NCBI GenBank assembly: GCA_040393065.1
Contig: JBEBUW010000003.1
Span: forward strand, 1 to 64,000
Length of the DNA stretch: 64,000 nucleotides
From: JACCWM01 sp040393065
GTDB lineage: Bacteria; Myxococcota_A; Bradymonadia; Bradymonadales; Bradymonadaceae
Direction: 5' to 3'
Under the pieces are notes generated by a model. It ran no database searches. It was given only the letters and a program-made list of their open reading frames with translations, and was not told the DNA's origin. The position numbers and the translations under genes were made by a program. Positions 19,744-28,361 of the stretch are shown in pieces (within the stretch, counting starts at the first letter, position 1; every line of letters starts with the position of its first letter).

Positions 19744-21111
19744 TCAGGGAGCTTTGGTGGGCGGAGGCGTGGGCGTCTTCTGTATTAGTTTTTCGAAGTT
19801 CTGGGGTTCGATTTTCTGAAGGCGGACCGGGATGGAGGACTGAGCAAAACGGAAGGTGCCGAACTGCTCGATGCGGTGGAAGTCGCCGCGTGGTTTGGTG
19901 GACCAGCCGTAGGCGTTGCTGACGTTGGTTTCGGGGCGATCGAAGCGGTAGAGGTTTACGCTCCAGGCGGAGTCGGCGGTGGGTTTTTCTTTCATGGCAG
20001 GAATCTGGTCGAGCGGGATTTTGATTTCGATCGTCCAGGATTTGTCCTGATCAGATTTGTCGTTGACGGTTCCATCGACGTTGACAGCGACTTCGAGACC
20101 TTCGAGATTCCAGGCGCGAGCGCGGTCGATTTGTTCCTGGCGCGTGCCTTCGCCGCGGCCCAGGCGTTGTTTGAAGTAGGCATCAAAGATGGTGCCGAGG
20201 GGGCTGACCTGGAGTTCGATGTATTCACCGGAGGGGCCTTCGGGGGCGATGAAGATTTCGAAGACTTCTTCGTTCCAGAGGCTGTCGTCGCGTTCTTTGA
20301 GGGTGCCCCAGATATGAGTGTCGGTCAGGACGGCGCCGATGTAGAGATCGGTGCCGGTCCAGAAGGCTTTGACGCTGGTATCGAGCGCCGGGGCGTTGCC
20401 CATGGGGGTTAAATTAAAGACGGGCGCGCGGTTCCAGATGGTTTCGTCGAGCTTGCCATCGACTTTGACTTCGGCGGCATGCTCCTCGCTGGCGAGCTGC
20501 AGGGTGTAGGTCAGGTTTTGAGCGGCTTTGCCGGTGGCCGCGTTGCCTTTTACTTTGAGGGTGGGGCCGATTACGCGGTTATCGTTGGTTTTTTTGACGT
20601 CATTTTTGACCGTCATGCGCGTGTCACCGCGGAAAAAGCCAATGAAGGGGATGGCAGAACCGTCGGGATAGTTGTCGCGGATGGTGACTTTCTGGACGTC
20701 TTTGATGATCTGGTCTTTTTTCCAGCGTCCGGTCTGGTACAGGCCGTTCATGGGATGGTGATCGAGGTTCTGGCGAAAAGATTCGGATTGCGAATCAAAG
20801 TGGACGAAAACTTGCCAGTTTTGATTGATGTCCTTGAGAGCTTTCCAGTACCAGGTGAAGGTTGTGGGGCGGCCGGCGACCAGAGGTTCTTCGACGTCGA
20901 AGCCGATGAGTTCGATTTCGTCGTTGAAGATGGCTCCGATCTTATATTTGGGACTGGGCGCCTGTTCGAGCAGGTTCTTTTTGACCTCGGTCCACTGCTC
21001 CTGGGTAAGGACGGTGATGGGTTCCTCGACTTCCTGGCAGCCGGTCTGGGTGGAGAGCGTGAGGGCAGAAGCAAGGGCAATTGCAGAAAGAGAGAGAGTT
21101 TTTGAACGCAT
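19744..21111 (-). CDS. Lipoprotein with CBM9-like carbohydrate-binding domain
   Basis: 455 residues. A signal peptide precedes 'STQTGC' with Cys25 as the likely lipidated residue. Residues 30-200 form an unassigned domain with 'VFVHFDSQSESFRQNLDHHP'. From about 215 the protein resembles family 9 carbohydrate-binding modules: 'VKVDGKLDETIWNRAPVF', 'VKAFWTGTDLYIGAVLTD', 'DDSLWNEEVFEIFIAPEG' and 'WSVNLYRFDRPE'. It may bind sugars at the outer membrane; the ligand is unknown. ATG 21111 gives the signal peptide directly. The longer open frame to 21243 has none. Confidence 0.82.
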   Translation of the reverse strand: MRSKTLSLSAIALASALTLSTQTGCQEVEEPITVLTQEQWTEVKKNLLEQAPSPKYKIGAIFNDEIELIGFDVEEPLVAGRPTTFTWYWKALKDINQNWQVFVHFDSQSESFRQNLDHHPMNGLYQTGRWKKDQIIKDVQKVTIRDNYPDGSAIPFIGFFRGDTRMTVKNDVKKTNDNRVIGPTLKVKGNAATGKAAQNLTYTLQLASEEHAAEVKVDGKLDETIWNRAPVFNLTPMGNAPALDTSVKAFWTGTDLYIGAVLTDTHIWGTLKERDDSLWNEEVFEIFIAPEGPSGEYIELQVSPLGTIFDAYFKQRLGRGEGTRQEQIDRARAWNLEGLEVAVNVDGTVNDKSDQDKSWTIEIKIPLDQIPAMKEKPTADSAWSVNLYRFDRPETNVSNAYGWSTKPRGDFHRIEQFGTFRFAQSSIPVRLQKIEPQNFEKLIQKTPTPPPTKAP

Positions 21112-21303
21112 AATTCTACTTTGGGGTAAGATTAGGAAACGAATCCGATGTATGCGGAAAAAATAGCAAGGAAATAAGGCATAATGCGTGCGCACCTTAT
21201 CGCCGGAAGCACCAGATTGCAACCGGGTGGCATGGGTCTGCAAAGTATGTTACCAGCAGGCGGTTTGCGGGTCGTGTTTTTCAAAACTTAGTGAGGACGT
21301 GTG

Positions 21304-22743
21304 ATGTTGGAAGGTGTCAAAAAAATCCATTTGTTGGGGATTGGTGGAATCGGGGTTTCGGGCGTTGCGCGTATTTTGCATGCGCGCGGGTTTGAAGTTT
21401 CTGGTTCGGATGTGCGCGAAAGTGTGCTGACCGAAGCGTTGCGTGCGGAGGGTGTGAAGGTCACGATCGGGCACCGGGCGGAAAACGTCGATGGCGTGGA
21501 TATGGTGGTTGTTTCAACGGCGATTCCGGCAACGAATCTCGAACTGGTGGCAGCCCGTGAGAAGGGCATTGAGATTGTGCATCGCTCGGATGTTTTGAAT
21601 GCGCTGATTGCCGGCTATCGCACGATCGGTGTGACGGGCACACATGGCAAGGGCACGGTTTCGAGCATGATCGCCTGGATTATGGAGTGTGCGGGCTTAA
21701 AGCCGGGCTTTATTATCGGCGGGATGCTGAATAATTTTTCGACCAATGCGCGGGATGCCGAGGGGCGCTGGATGGTGGTTGAGGTCGATGAAAGCGACGG
21801 TTCTCACCAGAATATCAAGGTGGACTATGTCGTGTGCAATTTCATGGAGCTCGATCACCTGAATTACTACGGTGGTCTGGATGATATTATCGGGACGATG
21901 GTCCGGTATCTGGAAGGCAATGAGCGCTTGCAGGAAGTGTTTGTGAATCTGGATTGTGCGGGCAATCGTGACCTGGTTGAGCGGGTTTCGTTGCGGCCGA
22001 CGGGTTATGCGATTGAGCACAAAGCGGAGTTTCGTGGTGATTTGAGCGGTCTGGGGCAGTTGCCGATTCGTTTTGAGGCGTTTCAGAGTGACGCGAAGTT
22101 GGGCGATTTTGAGTTGAATCTGCCCGGGCGCTACAACGTGGTCAATGCGATGGGCGCGATTGCGGTTGCGCGGCGAATCGGCATCGATTCGGACGTCATT
22201 GCAAAGGCGCTCAGCACGTATAAGGGCATGGAGAATCGGTTTACGATCGCGCGTGGCGGCGGCGTGACGATTGTGAAGGATTATATCAGCCATCCGACCG
22301 GAATTCGGAAGGTAATCGAATCCGCGCAGGATCTGGTGGCGGGACGGTTGATCAGTGTGTTCAAGCCGTATCGTTATACGCTGATCAAGTATTTGCAGGA
22401 TGAATATGCGACGGCGTTTCAGGGCAGCGACGAAGTGATTATCACGACGATGTATGCTGCCAATGAGCCGCCGATTGAGGGGATCAATACGCAACTGGTC
22501 GTTGATAAGATCCGCGAAAATGGTCTGAAAGTGACCTATATTCCGGAGCAGGTGGAGATCAATGATTATCTGCTGGAGACGCTGGTTCCGGGCGACAAGG
22601 TGATGTTTCTGGGCGGCGATGATTTCTTCCGACAGGCGGATCAGCTTACGGCAGAGCTTGCGCGGCGTGCGGCCAGGACGGAAGCGCGTGGAGAGCAGCC
22701 GCGTATGGATGGTCCGCTGGCTGAAGATGGTGGTGAAGGCTGA
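21304..22743 (+). CDS. MurC-like Mur ligase with an unusual P-loop
   Basis: 479 residues with the three-domain Mur ligase layout. The N-terminal UDP-binding domain has 'IHLLGIGGIGVSGVARIL' and the central ATPase has 'TGTHGKGTVSSM' (111-122). 'VEVDESDGSH' and 'ELDHLNYYGG' resemble MurC/Mpl, and 'DYISHPTGI' takes the place of the usual HHP motif. The context, one base of overlap with murD, favours UDP-N-acetylmuramate-L-alanine ligase (MurC). However, the P-loop reads GKGT where MurC and Mpl have GKTT, and GKG[S/T] is the form known from FolC. An Mpl-type recycling ligase is the alternative. ATG 21304 has GAGG seven bases upstream. Confidence 0.8.
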   Translation: MLEGVKKIHLLGIGGIGVSGVARILHARGFEVSGSDVRESVLTEALRAEGVKVTIGHRAENVDGVDMVVVSTAIPATNLELVAAREKGIEIVHRSDVLNALIAGYRTIGVTGTHGKGTVSSMIAWIMECAGLKPGFIIGGMLNNFSTNARDAEGRWMVVEVDESDGSHQNIKVDYVVCNFMELDHLNYYGGLDDIIGTMVRYLEGNERLQEVFVNLDCAGNRDLVERVSLRPTGYAIEHKAEFRGDLSGLGQLPIRFEAFQSDAKLGDFELNLPGRYNVVNAMGAIAVARRIGIDSDVIAKALSTYKGMENRFTIARGGGVTIVKDYISHPTGIRKVIESAQDLVAGRLISVFKPYRYTLIKYLQDEYATAFQGSDEVIITTMYAANEPPIEGINTQLVVDKIRENGLKVTYIPEQVEINDYLLETLVPGDKVMFLGGDDFFRQADQLTAELARRAARTEARGEQPRMDGPLAEDGGEG

Positions 22744-24155
22744 TGAGAACTCCGCTGGATTTGAATCGGTTTGCGGTTTTTGGACTGGGCAAAAGCGGTG
22801 TAGCAGCAGCGAATCTTCTGGCCAGGCGCGGCAAACGGGTGGTGGCAAGCGATACGCGAAGTGAAGCGGAGGTTGTGGCGGCGATTGCGGCCGGGGGCGT
22901 GGCGCTCGATCCGCGGGTGGAGGTCGTCTACGGTCGCAACGAGGCGGCGTATGCGGATGTGGTGATTTTGTCGCCGGGGATGCCACCCCGGTTGACGATT
23001 TTTGCCGAGCTGCGCGCCGCCGGGATTCCGGTGTTGTCAGAAGTTGAGCTTGCGTATTTTGCAAGCGAAGCGCCGTTTGTGGCGATTACCGGAACGGATG
23101 GAAAAACGACAACGACGCAGTTGACGGGGGAGATTTTTGAGGCGGCCGGCAAGGTCACGGCGATTGCGGGAAATATCGGGATTCCGCTTTGCGAGGTGGT
23201 GGAGACGATTCCGCCTGAGGGCGTGATTGTAGCTGAAGTGAGTGCGTTTCAGTTGTGGTCGACGTTTCGTTTTCACCCGGCAGTGGCAGGATTTACGAAT
23301 ATTGCGGCGGATCATCTCGATTATTTCGACAGTTACGAAGAATACGTGGCGAATAAGCATCGCCTGATGCTGAATTTGACGGGATTTGACGATTCAGTGG
23401 TTTTTAACTTCGAAGATCCGGTGATTCGGAGCTGGGCCAGTGGCTTTCGGGGGCGGAAATTCGGCTACGGATTTGATGCCAGAGCACTCGTCGATTGTGA
23501 CGTTGCGCTGTGGTGCGACGGCGAAAGTTTGTTGGCTCGAATCGACGGCGAGGAAGTCGGTGTTTGGCTGCCACGGCTTGCCGACTCGCCGTTGAAGGGG
23601 CGGCATAATGCACTGAATATGATGTGTGCTGCGGCGCTGGCTGTGAGTCAGGGTGTTTCGCTGGAGGTGGTTGCGGATGTGATCATGCGGTTTCAGCCGC
23701 TGCGGCATCGGGTTGAATTGTGCGGTGAAATCGACGGCGTGCGGTTTTACGATGATTCCAAGGCAACCAACGTACATGCAGCGCTTGCCGGGCTGCGGAC
23801 GATGCCGGACGGATTCGTGGCGATTGTGGGCGGCGTCGACAAAGGATTGGAGCTGGACGATATGGTTCGGTATCTGGTCGAGCACGCCGGGGGCGTCGTG
23901 GTGATCGGTGAGATCCGGGAGCGATTTGAGGCGGAACTGCTGGCCGGCGGCATGGATGCAGCGCTTGTAGAGCGGGCTGCAACGATGGAAGATGCAGTAG
24001 CCATAGCGCTGGAGCGGGCGCTTCGCGTGAAAGGTGCGAGAGGTGCTGCAGAAACGGCGGTGATTTTGAGCCCGGCTTGCTCGAGCTTTGATATGTTCAA
24101 AAGCTTTGAGCATCGAGGGGAAGTGTTTCAGGAAATTGTGCGCTCGAAAATGTAG
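22743..24155 (+). CDS. murD: UDP-N-acetylmuramoylalanine-D-glutamate ligase
   Basis: Adds D-glutamate to UDP-MurNAc-L-Ala in peptidoglycan precursor synthesis (cytoplasm). At 470 residues it is complete. The N-terminal domain has 'FAVFGLGKSGVAAANLLA', the ATPase P-loop is 'TGTDGKTTTTQL', 'YDDSKATNVHAALAGL' marks the C-terminal domain, and 'LSPACSSFDMFKSFEHRG' is the MurD C-terminal signature. Its start overlaps the MurC-like stop by one base (TGATG), so translation is coupled. It converges on dut with only 16 bases between the stops, and I see no terminator there. Confidence 0.96.
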   Translation: MRTPLDLNRFAVFGLGKSGVAAANLLARRGKRVVASDTRSEAEVVAAIAAGGVALDPRVEVVYGRNEAAYADVVILSPGMPPRLTIFAELRAAGIPVLSEVELAYFASEAPFVAITGTDGKTTTTQLTGEIFEAAGKVTAIAGNIGIPLCEVVETIPPEGVIVAEVSAFQLWSTFRFHPAVAGFTNIAADHLDYFDSYEEYVANKHRLMLNLTGFDDSVVFNFEDPVIRSWASGFRGRKFGYGFDARALVDCDVALWCDGESLLARIDGEEVGVWLPRLADSPLKGRHNALNMMCAAALAVSQGVSLEVVADVIMRFQPLRHRVELCGEIDGVRFYDDSKATNVHAALAGLRTMPDGFVAIVGGVDKGLELDDMVRYLVEHAGGVVVIGEIRERFEAELLAGGMDAALVERAATMEDAVAIALERALRVKGARGAAETAVILSPACSSFDMFKSFEHRGEVFQEIVRSKM

Positions 24156-24171
24156 GGCGTTTTAAGGGGGG

Positions 24172-24678
24172 TTAGATGCCGGTGTGACCAAAGCCCCGGG
24201 AGCCACGCGTGGTGGTGTCGAGGGAAGTAGTTTCGTGCCAGCGGATTTGTTCGTGGCGGGCAACGACGAGTTGGGCGATGCGTTCGTGGCGCTGGATCAG
24301 AAAAGGCTCCGGCCCGTGGTTGATGAGAAGGATTTTGAGTTCACCGCGGTAGTCGGAATCAATGGTGCCGGGAGCGTTGAGGACGGTGATGCCGTGGTGG
24401 AGGGCGAGTCCGCTGCGAGGACGGACTTGCGCTTCGAAGCCGGGAGGCAGTGCGATGCACAGGCCGGTGGGAATAAGCGTGCGCTGACCGGGATAAAGAA
24501 GGAGCGGATTGTCTACGGGGACGGCGGCGCGCAGATCCATGCCGGCACTTTGCAGGGTGGCGTAGGCTGGCAGTTCGATGTCGTGGGCATGCGGCAGGCG
24601 TTTGAGGGAAACGGTAGGGGGCGTTGCGGTGTTTTGTGAAGTGTTGGATGAGGTGTTGTGTGGCGTGTTGTGTGTCAT
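24172..24678 (-). CDS. dut: dUTP diphosphatase
   Basis: Hydrolyses dUTP to dUMP and pyrophosphate, keeping uracil out of DNA and feeding dTMP synthesis. 168 residues. The trimeric dUTPase motifs are all present: 'SAGMDLRA' (motif 1), 'RSGLALHHGITVLNAPGTID' covering motifs 2 and 3 with the catalytic Asp, 'ERIAQLV' (motif 4) and 'RGSRGFGHTG' (motif 5, the C-terminal arm). The first 20 residues are Thr/Asn-rich and not part of the fold. ATG 24678 is the likely start; an extension to 24816 would add 46 residues without family similarity. The gene is monocistronic. Confidence 0.96.
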   Translation of the reverse strand: MTHNTPHNTSSNTSQNTATPPTVSLKRLPHAHDIELPAYATLQSAGMDLRAAVPVDNPLLLYPGQRTLIPTGLCIALPPGFEAQVRPRSGLALHHGITVLNAPGTIDSDYRGELKILLINHGPEPFLIQRHERIAQLVVARHEQIRWHETTSLDTTTRGSRGFGHTGI

Positions 24679-24984
24679 GGGGAAATGCTCAGAAGTTGGT
24701 TGAAGGTTTGCATGAATTGTAAACGCAAGTGTCCGAGCTGCAGTGTGGTCTGAAAATGCCGAGGAGGGAAGTTTTTTGGAGAGCTGGGAAAAAGCAAAAA
24801 GTGCCGGTAATTGCAAGGGCGCGGATGCTTTTGCGGCTTGACGAGTTTACGCGTGCTGGGCTAGCTTGAGGAATCAAATCTTCGCGTGTGAACGCGTAGA
24901 AATCGTGAGTTTTATGCATGAGTTGGCGCGGTGTAGATACTGGTTTTTATCGGTGGTTTACGACCAGCTTAAGGAGGATTTCTT
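24679..24984. other. Divergent intergenic region, 306 bp
   Basis: This lies between dut (minus) and the anchored protein at 24985 (plus). I see a possible promoter at 24838-24866 and a near-perfect AAGGAGG at 24971-24977, and no gene. Confidence 0.6.
24838..24866 (+). promoter_or_regulatory. Possible sigma70 promoter
   Basis: TTGACG (24838-24843), a 17-base spacer and CTAGCT (24861-24866) lie 118 bases upstream of the TTG start at 24985. The -35 box is good and the -10 box is poor, so this is tentative. Confidence 0.35.
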
Positions 24985-24987
24985 TTG
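24971..24987 (+). promoter_or_regulatory. Near-perfect ribosome binding site that fixes a TTG start
   Basis: AAGGAGG (24971-24977) lies seven bases before the TTG at 24985-24987. No ATG or GTG in frame is nearby, so this site decides the start of the 411-residue protein. Confidence 0.85.
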
Positions 24988-26220
24988 GCCACGAATCAAA
25001 ACAAGCCTGATTTATCCGATTTGAAAGCTCGACTGGGTATGAAGAAGCCGCCGGCTGGTGCAGCTCCCGGGGCGGCGCCACAACCGGGCGGCAGTCCGGC
25101 AGCTTTCGTGCCTCCCGCAGCATCCCAGGACAACGCGCCTGCAGCGCCCGCCGCTGCGCCAGGTCCCGGGAGTACGCCCGTGCAGAGTCAGGCCGGGTTT
25201 GCGCAAGGGTATGATGTGCAACCTGCAGCCGCAGCTCCGCAGGCAGCCGCTCCGGCAGCCCCCAGGGCGATGGCACCGCCTCCGGGCGCACGCAAGCCTC
25301 CGGTTGCGGCAGCGCCCCGGCCGGCCGCACGCCCTGCGCCGCAGGAGCCGCGTGAACCCCTTCCGGATTTGAACGTTTCGGACATGGGAGACATCACGCC
25401 GCCCGGAAGTCGTTTGTTTTCGGGGCCGGTGCTGATTGTGATTGTGGGTGCGTTGGCACTGGGCCTTTTGTTTGGTTATTTTTCGGCTGTCGGCAGCCAG
25501 CATCGCCAGGTTTATAATGCGCGTACGGCTGATGCGAAGGAAATCCGCGATGGATTGCGTCCGCGTGTGGAAAAAGCCATCGAAGTTGTCACGAAGATCG
25601 AGGCATTGCATCCCACGCAGGTTGATTTTGAGGCTGCCGAGGCGCTGGGTGATATCGATTTTGCGGCCAGTGGCAATCTGCTGTCAAACAACCGGATTTT
25701 GCTGGGCACCGAACTCGTCAACCTGGTGACCAACTATATGGCGGACTCGACGATGCTGCAGACGATGCTTGCGCAGCATAAAAAAGCCACCGCCGATGAT
25801 CGCAAAGAGCTCGAAACCTTGCTCGCCGAGAACGCAGCGCTGGTGGAAGCGACGACCTTTGCGGTTGTGTTTGATTATCGCGATATGATTCGTCGCGGCG
25901 GTGATGCGAACTACCAGCCCAAGCATGGTAGCCTGGTGACGATTCAGAGCCTGGAGCGCGATGAGGAAGGGAAGATCGAGTTTCATTATTTGAACAGCGA
26001 TCGTACCGACAAAAGCGAAATGCAGGGCTTTATCCCGCTGGCCAAGGGCGACATCATCAAATCCGGTGGTGACAACGCATTGCAGCGCTATGAGAAACGC
26101 GTGCGCGATCTGAAGATTCAGGCGACGATTTTGAATAACTACGTTCGCGGAATCGATAGCAAGCTGAGTGAGCTTGCAGAGCGCCCGGCCGCCTCGTTGT
26201 TTACGTTTACGTCGAGCTGA
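24985..26220 (+). CDS. Single-pass membrane protein with Ala/Pro-rich N-terminus, unknown function
   Basis: 411 residues starting at TTG behind a near-perfect AAGGAGG. 'DLSDLKARLGMKKPPAGAAP' opens an Ala/Pro/Gly-rich, probably disordered cytoplasmic region (residues 1-130). 'PVLIVIVGALALGLLFGYF' (about 147-166) is the only TM helix. The following 240 residues are extracytoplasmic and helical, with 'VEKAIEVVTKIEALHPTQVD' and a central 'LAENAALVEATTFAVVFDYR'. I do not recognise the family. The layout (disordered tail inside, helical domain outside) suggests a scaffold or partner protein, which is inference. A strong terminator follows at 26273. Confidence 0.85.
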   Translation: MATNQNKPDLSDLKARLGMKKPPAGAAPGAAPQPGGSPAAFVPPAASQDNAPAAPAAAPGPGSTPVQSQAGFAQGYDVQPAAAAPQAAAPAAPRAMAPPPGARKPPVAAAPRPAARPAPQEPREPLPDLNVSDMGDITPPGSRLFSGPVLIVIVGALALGLLFGYFSAVGSQHRQVYNARTADAKEIRDGLRPRVEKAIEVVTKIEALHPTQVDFEAAEALGDIDFAASGNLLSNNRILLGTELVNLVTNYMADSTMLQTMLAQHKKATADDRKELETLLAENAALVEATTFAVVFDYRDMIRRGGDANYQPKHGSLVTIQSLERDEEGKIEFHYLNSDRTDKSEMQGFIPLAKGDIIKSGGDNALQRYEKRVRDLKIQATILNNYVRGIDSKLSELAERPAASLFTFTSS

Positions 26221-26272
26221 TCGCTGGCAGGTGTTTTCGGTCGATGTTTTCGACCGAGGTAGCCTATAAAAT

Positions 26273-26308
26273 AAAACCCACGTCGTTAGTTTTCGACGTG
26301 GGTTTTTT
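26273..26308 (+). terminator. Strong intrinsic terminator
   Basis: The arms AAAACCCACGTCG (26273-26285) and CGACGTGGGTTTT (26294-26306) pair perfectly around an 8-base loop and run into a T tract. It ends the gene at 24985. Confidence 0.93.
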
Positions 26309-26355
26309 GTTTTGAGAATTCGGTTGAACGTATTTGGGAATGGATAAAAACAGGG

Positions 26356-27834
26356 ATGGAAATGTCTGAAACATTGCTCGATTTGTTCGAACAGCGTGTC
26401 AATCAGTCGGGTAGTAGGGCGGCTCTGCGGCGTAAGGTCGGTGGTTGTTGGGAGCGGCAGTCGTGGAAGGAATGGTGGGAGCATTCGGAGCGCATTGCGG
26501 CGGGGCTGATGGAGCTCGGAGTGGGCGTGGGGGATCGGGTCGCGCTGCTGTGCACGACGCGTATGGAGTGGGCGTGGGTGGACATGGCGGTGGCGATGCT
26601 GGGCGGTGTGCTGGTGCCGTTGTCGGCGGGGAGTACGCCACAGCATTGCGCGCTGGTGCTGGCGGAATGCGATGTGCGGGTGGTTGTGGCTGAAGATCCG
26701 AGCCAGGTCGATAAGGTGCTGGAGGCCAGGACCCTTCTGGCTGAGGGGAGGCGGGGAGATTTGCATCTGGTTTATATCGAGAATCATGCAGTGATGGACG
26801 TTGCGGACTGGAAGGGGCGAACGCGTGTGCGGCTGGAGGATGTGGCCGGGGGGGCCGGGGAGCTGCGTTCGCTGGAGCACGTTGCGGAGCTCGGGCGTCG
26901 GGCATTGAGTGAAGATCACCAGCGGGTTCTGGGGCGTCGCCGCGCGGTCAAAAGCGAGGATCTGGCCAGTATTGTGTACACCTCGGGCGTGCGTGGGGAA
27001 GTGCGCGGGGTGATGTTGAGCCATGGGAATTTTGCGCGTCAGGTCCGGGCGCTTGGCGAGCTCGGGTTGTTCAGCCAGGACGATGTGCATTTGCTGTGGT
27101 TACCGCTGTCGCATGTGTTCGGTCGGATGATTTTGATGGCGTCGGTGGGCTTCGGGGTGGAGACGGTGTTCGGCCAGGGGTTGTCGCGGCTGGTGGAGAA
27201 TATGCGCGAGGTGGAGCCCACGTTTATGGCGGGTGTGCCCAGGGTGTATGAACGGATTATGGAGGGTTTTCTGGCACAGGCAGAAAAGCGGCCGGTGCGA
27301 GGGAAGTTGTTTCATCTGGCGCTCGATCTGGGGCGGGGGATCAGTCGGAGTTTGCAGCGTGGCGAGCCGGTGGGACGGCTGGTGGGCTGGGAGCATGGCC
27401 TGGCGTCCGGACTTTTGTTTAAGGAGTTGCACGGTATTTTTGGGAATCGGCTGCGATTTCTGATCAGTGGCGGGGTGCCGTTGCGGCCGGAGGTTTCGGA
27501 GTTTTTCCATGCGGCGGGGCTTTTGATTCTGGAGGGGTACGGACAGACGGAAACGACCGGGGCGTTGAGTTTTAATATGCCCGACGGGTATCGTTTTGGG
27601 ACGGTGGGGCGACCGCTTCCGGGGGTGGATGTGACGATTTCGGAGGCGGGAGAGGTGTGGGTGCGCTCGGAAACGGTGATGCAGGGGTATGTCGGCGCAG
27701 ACGGGGCGTGTGTGGGCGGACTGAATGAGGAAGGGTGGCTCAATACCGGGGACCGGGGACATTTTGATGCCGATGGTTTCCTGGTGATTGAGACGCGAAA
27801 GAAAGCGCACGTCGGTCGCGAGGCGCGGGTGTAG
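26356..27834 (+). CDS. Truncated, degenerate long-chain acyl-CoA ligase-like protein
   Basis: 492 residues of the ANL adenylate-forming superfamily. It keeps 'EGYGQTETTGALSFNMPDGY' (core A5) and 'WLNTGDRGHFDADGF' (A7). Two essential parts are altered. The phosphate-binding A3 loop reads 'YTSGVRGEVRGVML' (208-221), where the family has TSGTTGxPKG. The protein stops at 'RKKAHVGREARV', right where A8 (RKKDLIKTSGG) should begin, so the C-terminal domain of about 100 residues with the catalytic Lys is missing. I see no continuation in another frame before the repeat array that begins 100 bases later. It is probably a decaying or repurposed gene. ATG 26356 or 26362 may start it. Confidence 0.72.
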   Translation: MEMSETLLDLFEQRVNQSGSRAALRRKVGGCWERQSWKEWWEHSERIAAGLMELGVGVGDRVALLCTTRMEWAWVDMAVAMLGGVLVPLSAGSTPQHCALVLAECDVRVVVAEDPSQVDKVLEARTLLAEGRRGDLHLVYIENHAVMDVADWKGRTRVRLEDVAGGAGELRSLEHVAELGRRALSEDHQRVLGRRRAVKSEDLASIVYTSGVRGEVRGVMLSHGNFARQVRALGELGLFSQDDVHLLWLPLSHVFGRMILMASVGFGVETVFGQGLSRLVENMREVEPTFMAGVPRVYERIMEGFLAQAEKRPVRGKLFHLALDLGRGISRSLQRGEPVGRLVGWEHGLASGLLFKELHGIFGNRLRFLISGGVPLRPEVSEFFHAAGLLILEGYGQTETTGALSFNMPDGYRFGTVGRPLPGVDVTISEAGEVWVRSETVMQGYVGADGACVGGLNEEGWLNTGDRGHFDADGFLVIETRKKAHVGREARV

Positions 27835-27934
27835 GCGTTTTTGCATCGGTGATCCGGGCCGGTCCGCGGTTGCAATGCAAAAATGGAGCTTCAAAGCGGT
27901 CGGAGCTGCGGCGCGCGTGCGTTTTTTTAATTTT

Positions 27935-28311
27935 GGGCGGGCGCGGCCTTCGAAGATTCATTGAAAAAGTAAAATTTGAGCGGGCCGGTCCTCGAAAATT
28001 TATTCTGAAGAGTAAAATTTGGGCGGGCCGGCCTTCGCAAAAGTACTTTGACGGTAAATTCTGGGCGGGCTGGCCTTCGAAAGATTACTCTGACGGACTC
28101 TGGCGGCGGCGCGGACCGGCCAAAATATACGCTGGCGCAGTCTGGTGGCAGCGCAGCCTTCGCAAAAGTACTTTGAAAGTAAATTCTGGGCGGGCCGGCC
28201 TTCGAAAATTTACTTTGAAAAGTAAATTTAGGGCGGGCTGGCCTTCGAAAATTTACTCTGGAGAGTTCTGGCGGCGGCGTGGCCCGGTGTGCGTTGTCTC
28301 TGGAGTATTTC
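27935..28311 (+). repeat. Degenerate tandem array, about nine units of about 42 bp
   Basis: Units start near 27935, 27980, 28021, 28063, 28102, 28144, 28188, 28231 and 28270; the spacing varies from 39 to 45 bases. Each opens with a GGGCGGGCCGGCC-like block and the better ones continue TTCGAAAATTTACTTTG. In the unit at 28188 the second half forms a perfect 10-bp hairpin, AAATTTACTT/AAGTAAATTT with loop TGAA. One frame stays open through the whole array, but units change frame relative to each other, so the repeat is conserved as DNA and not as protein. It lies between the truncated ligase and the 3' end of the SulP gene. Confidence 0.88.
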
Positions 28312-28361
28312 GGGGGCAGCGCGGAGCGGTAAGCATGAACGCTGGTGCAGCCGGAAGGGAG

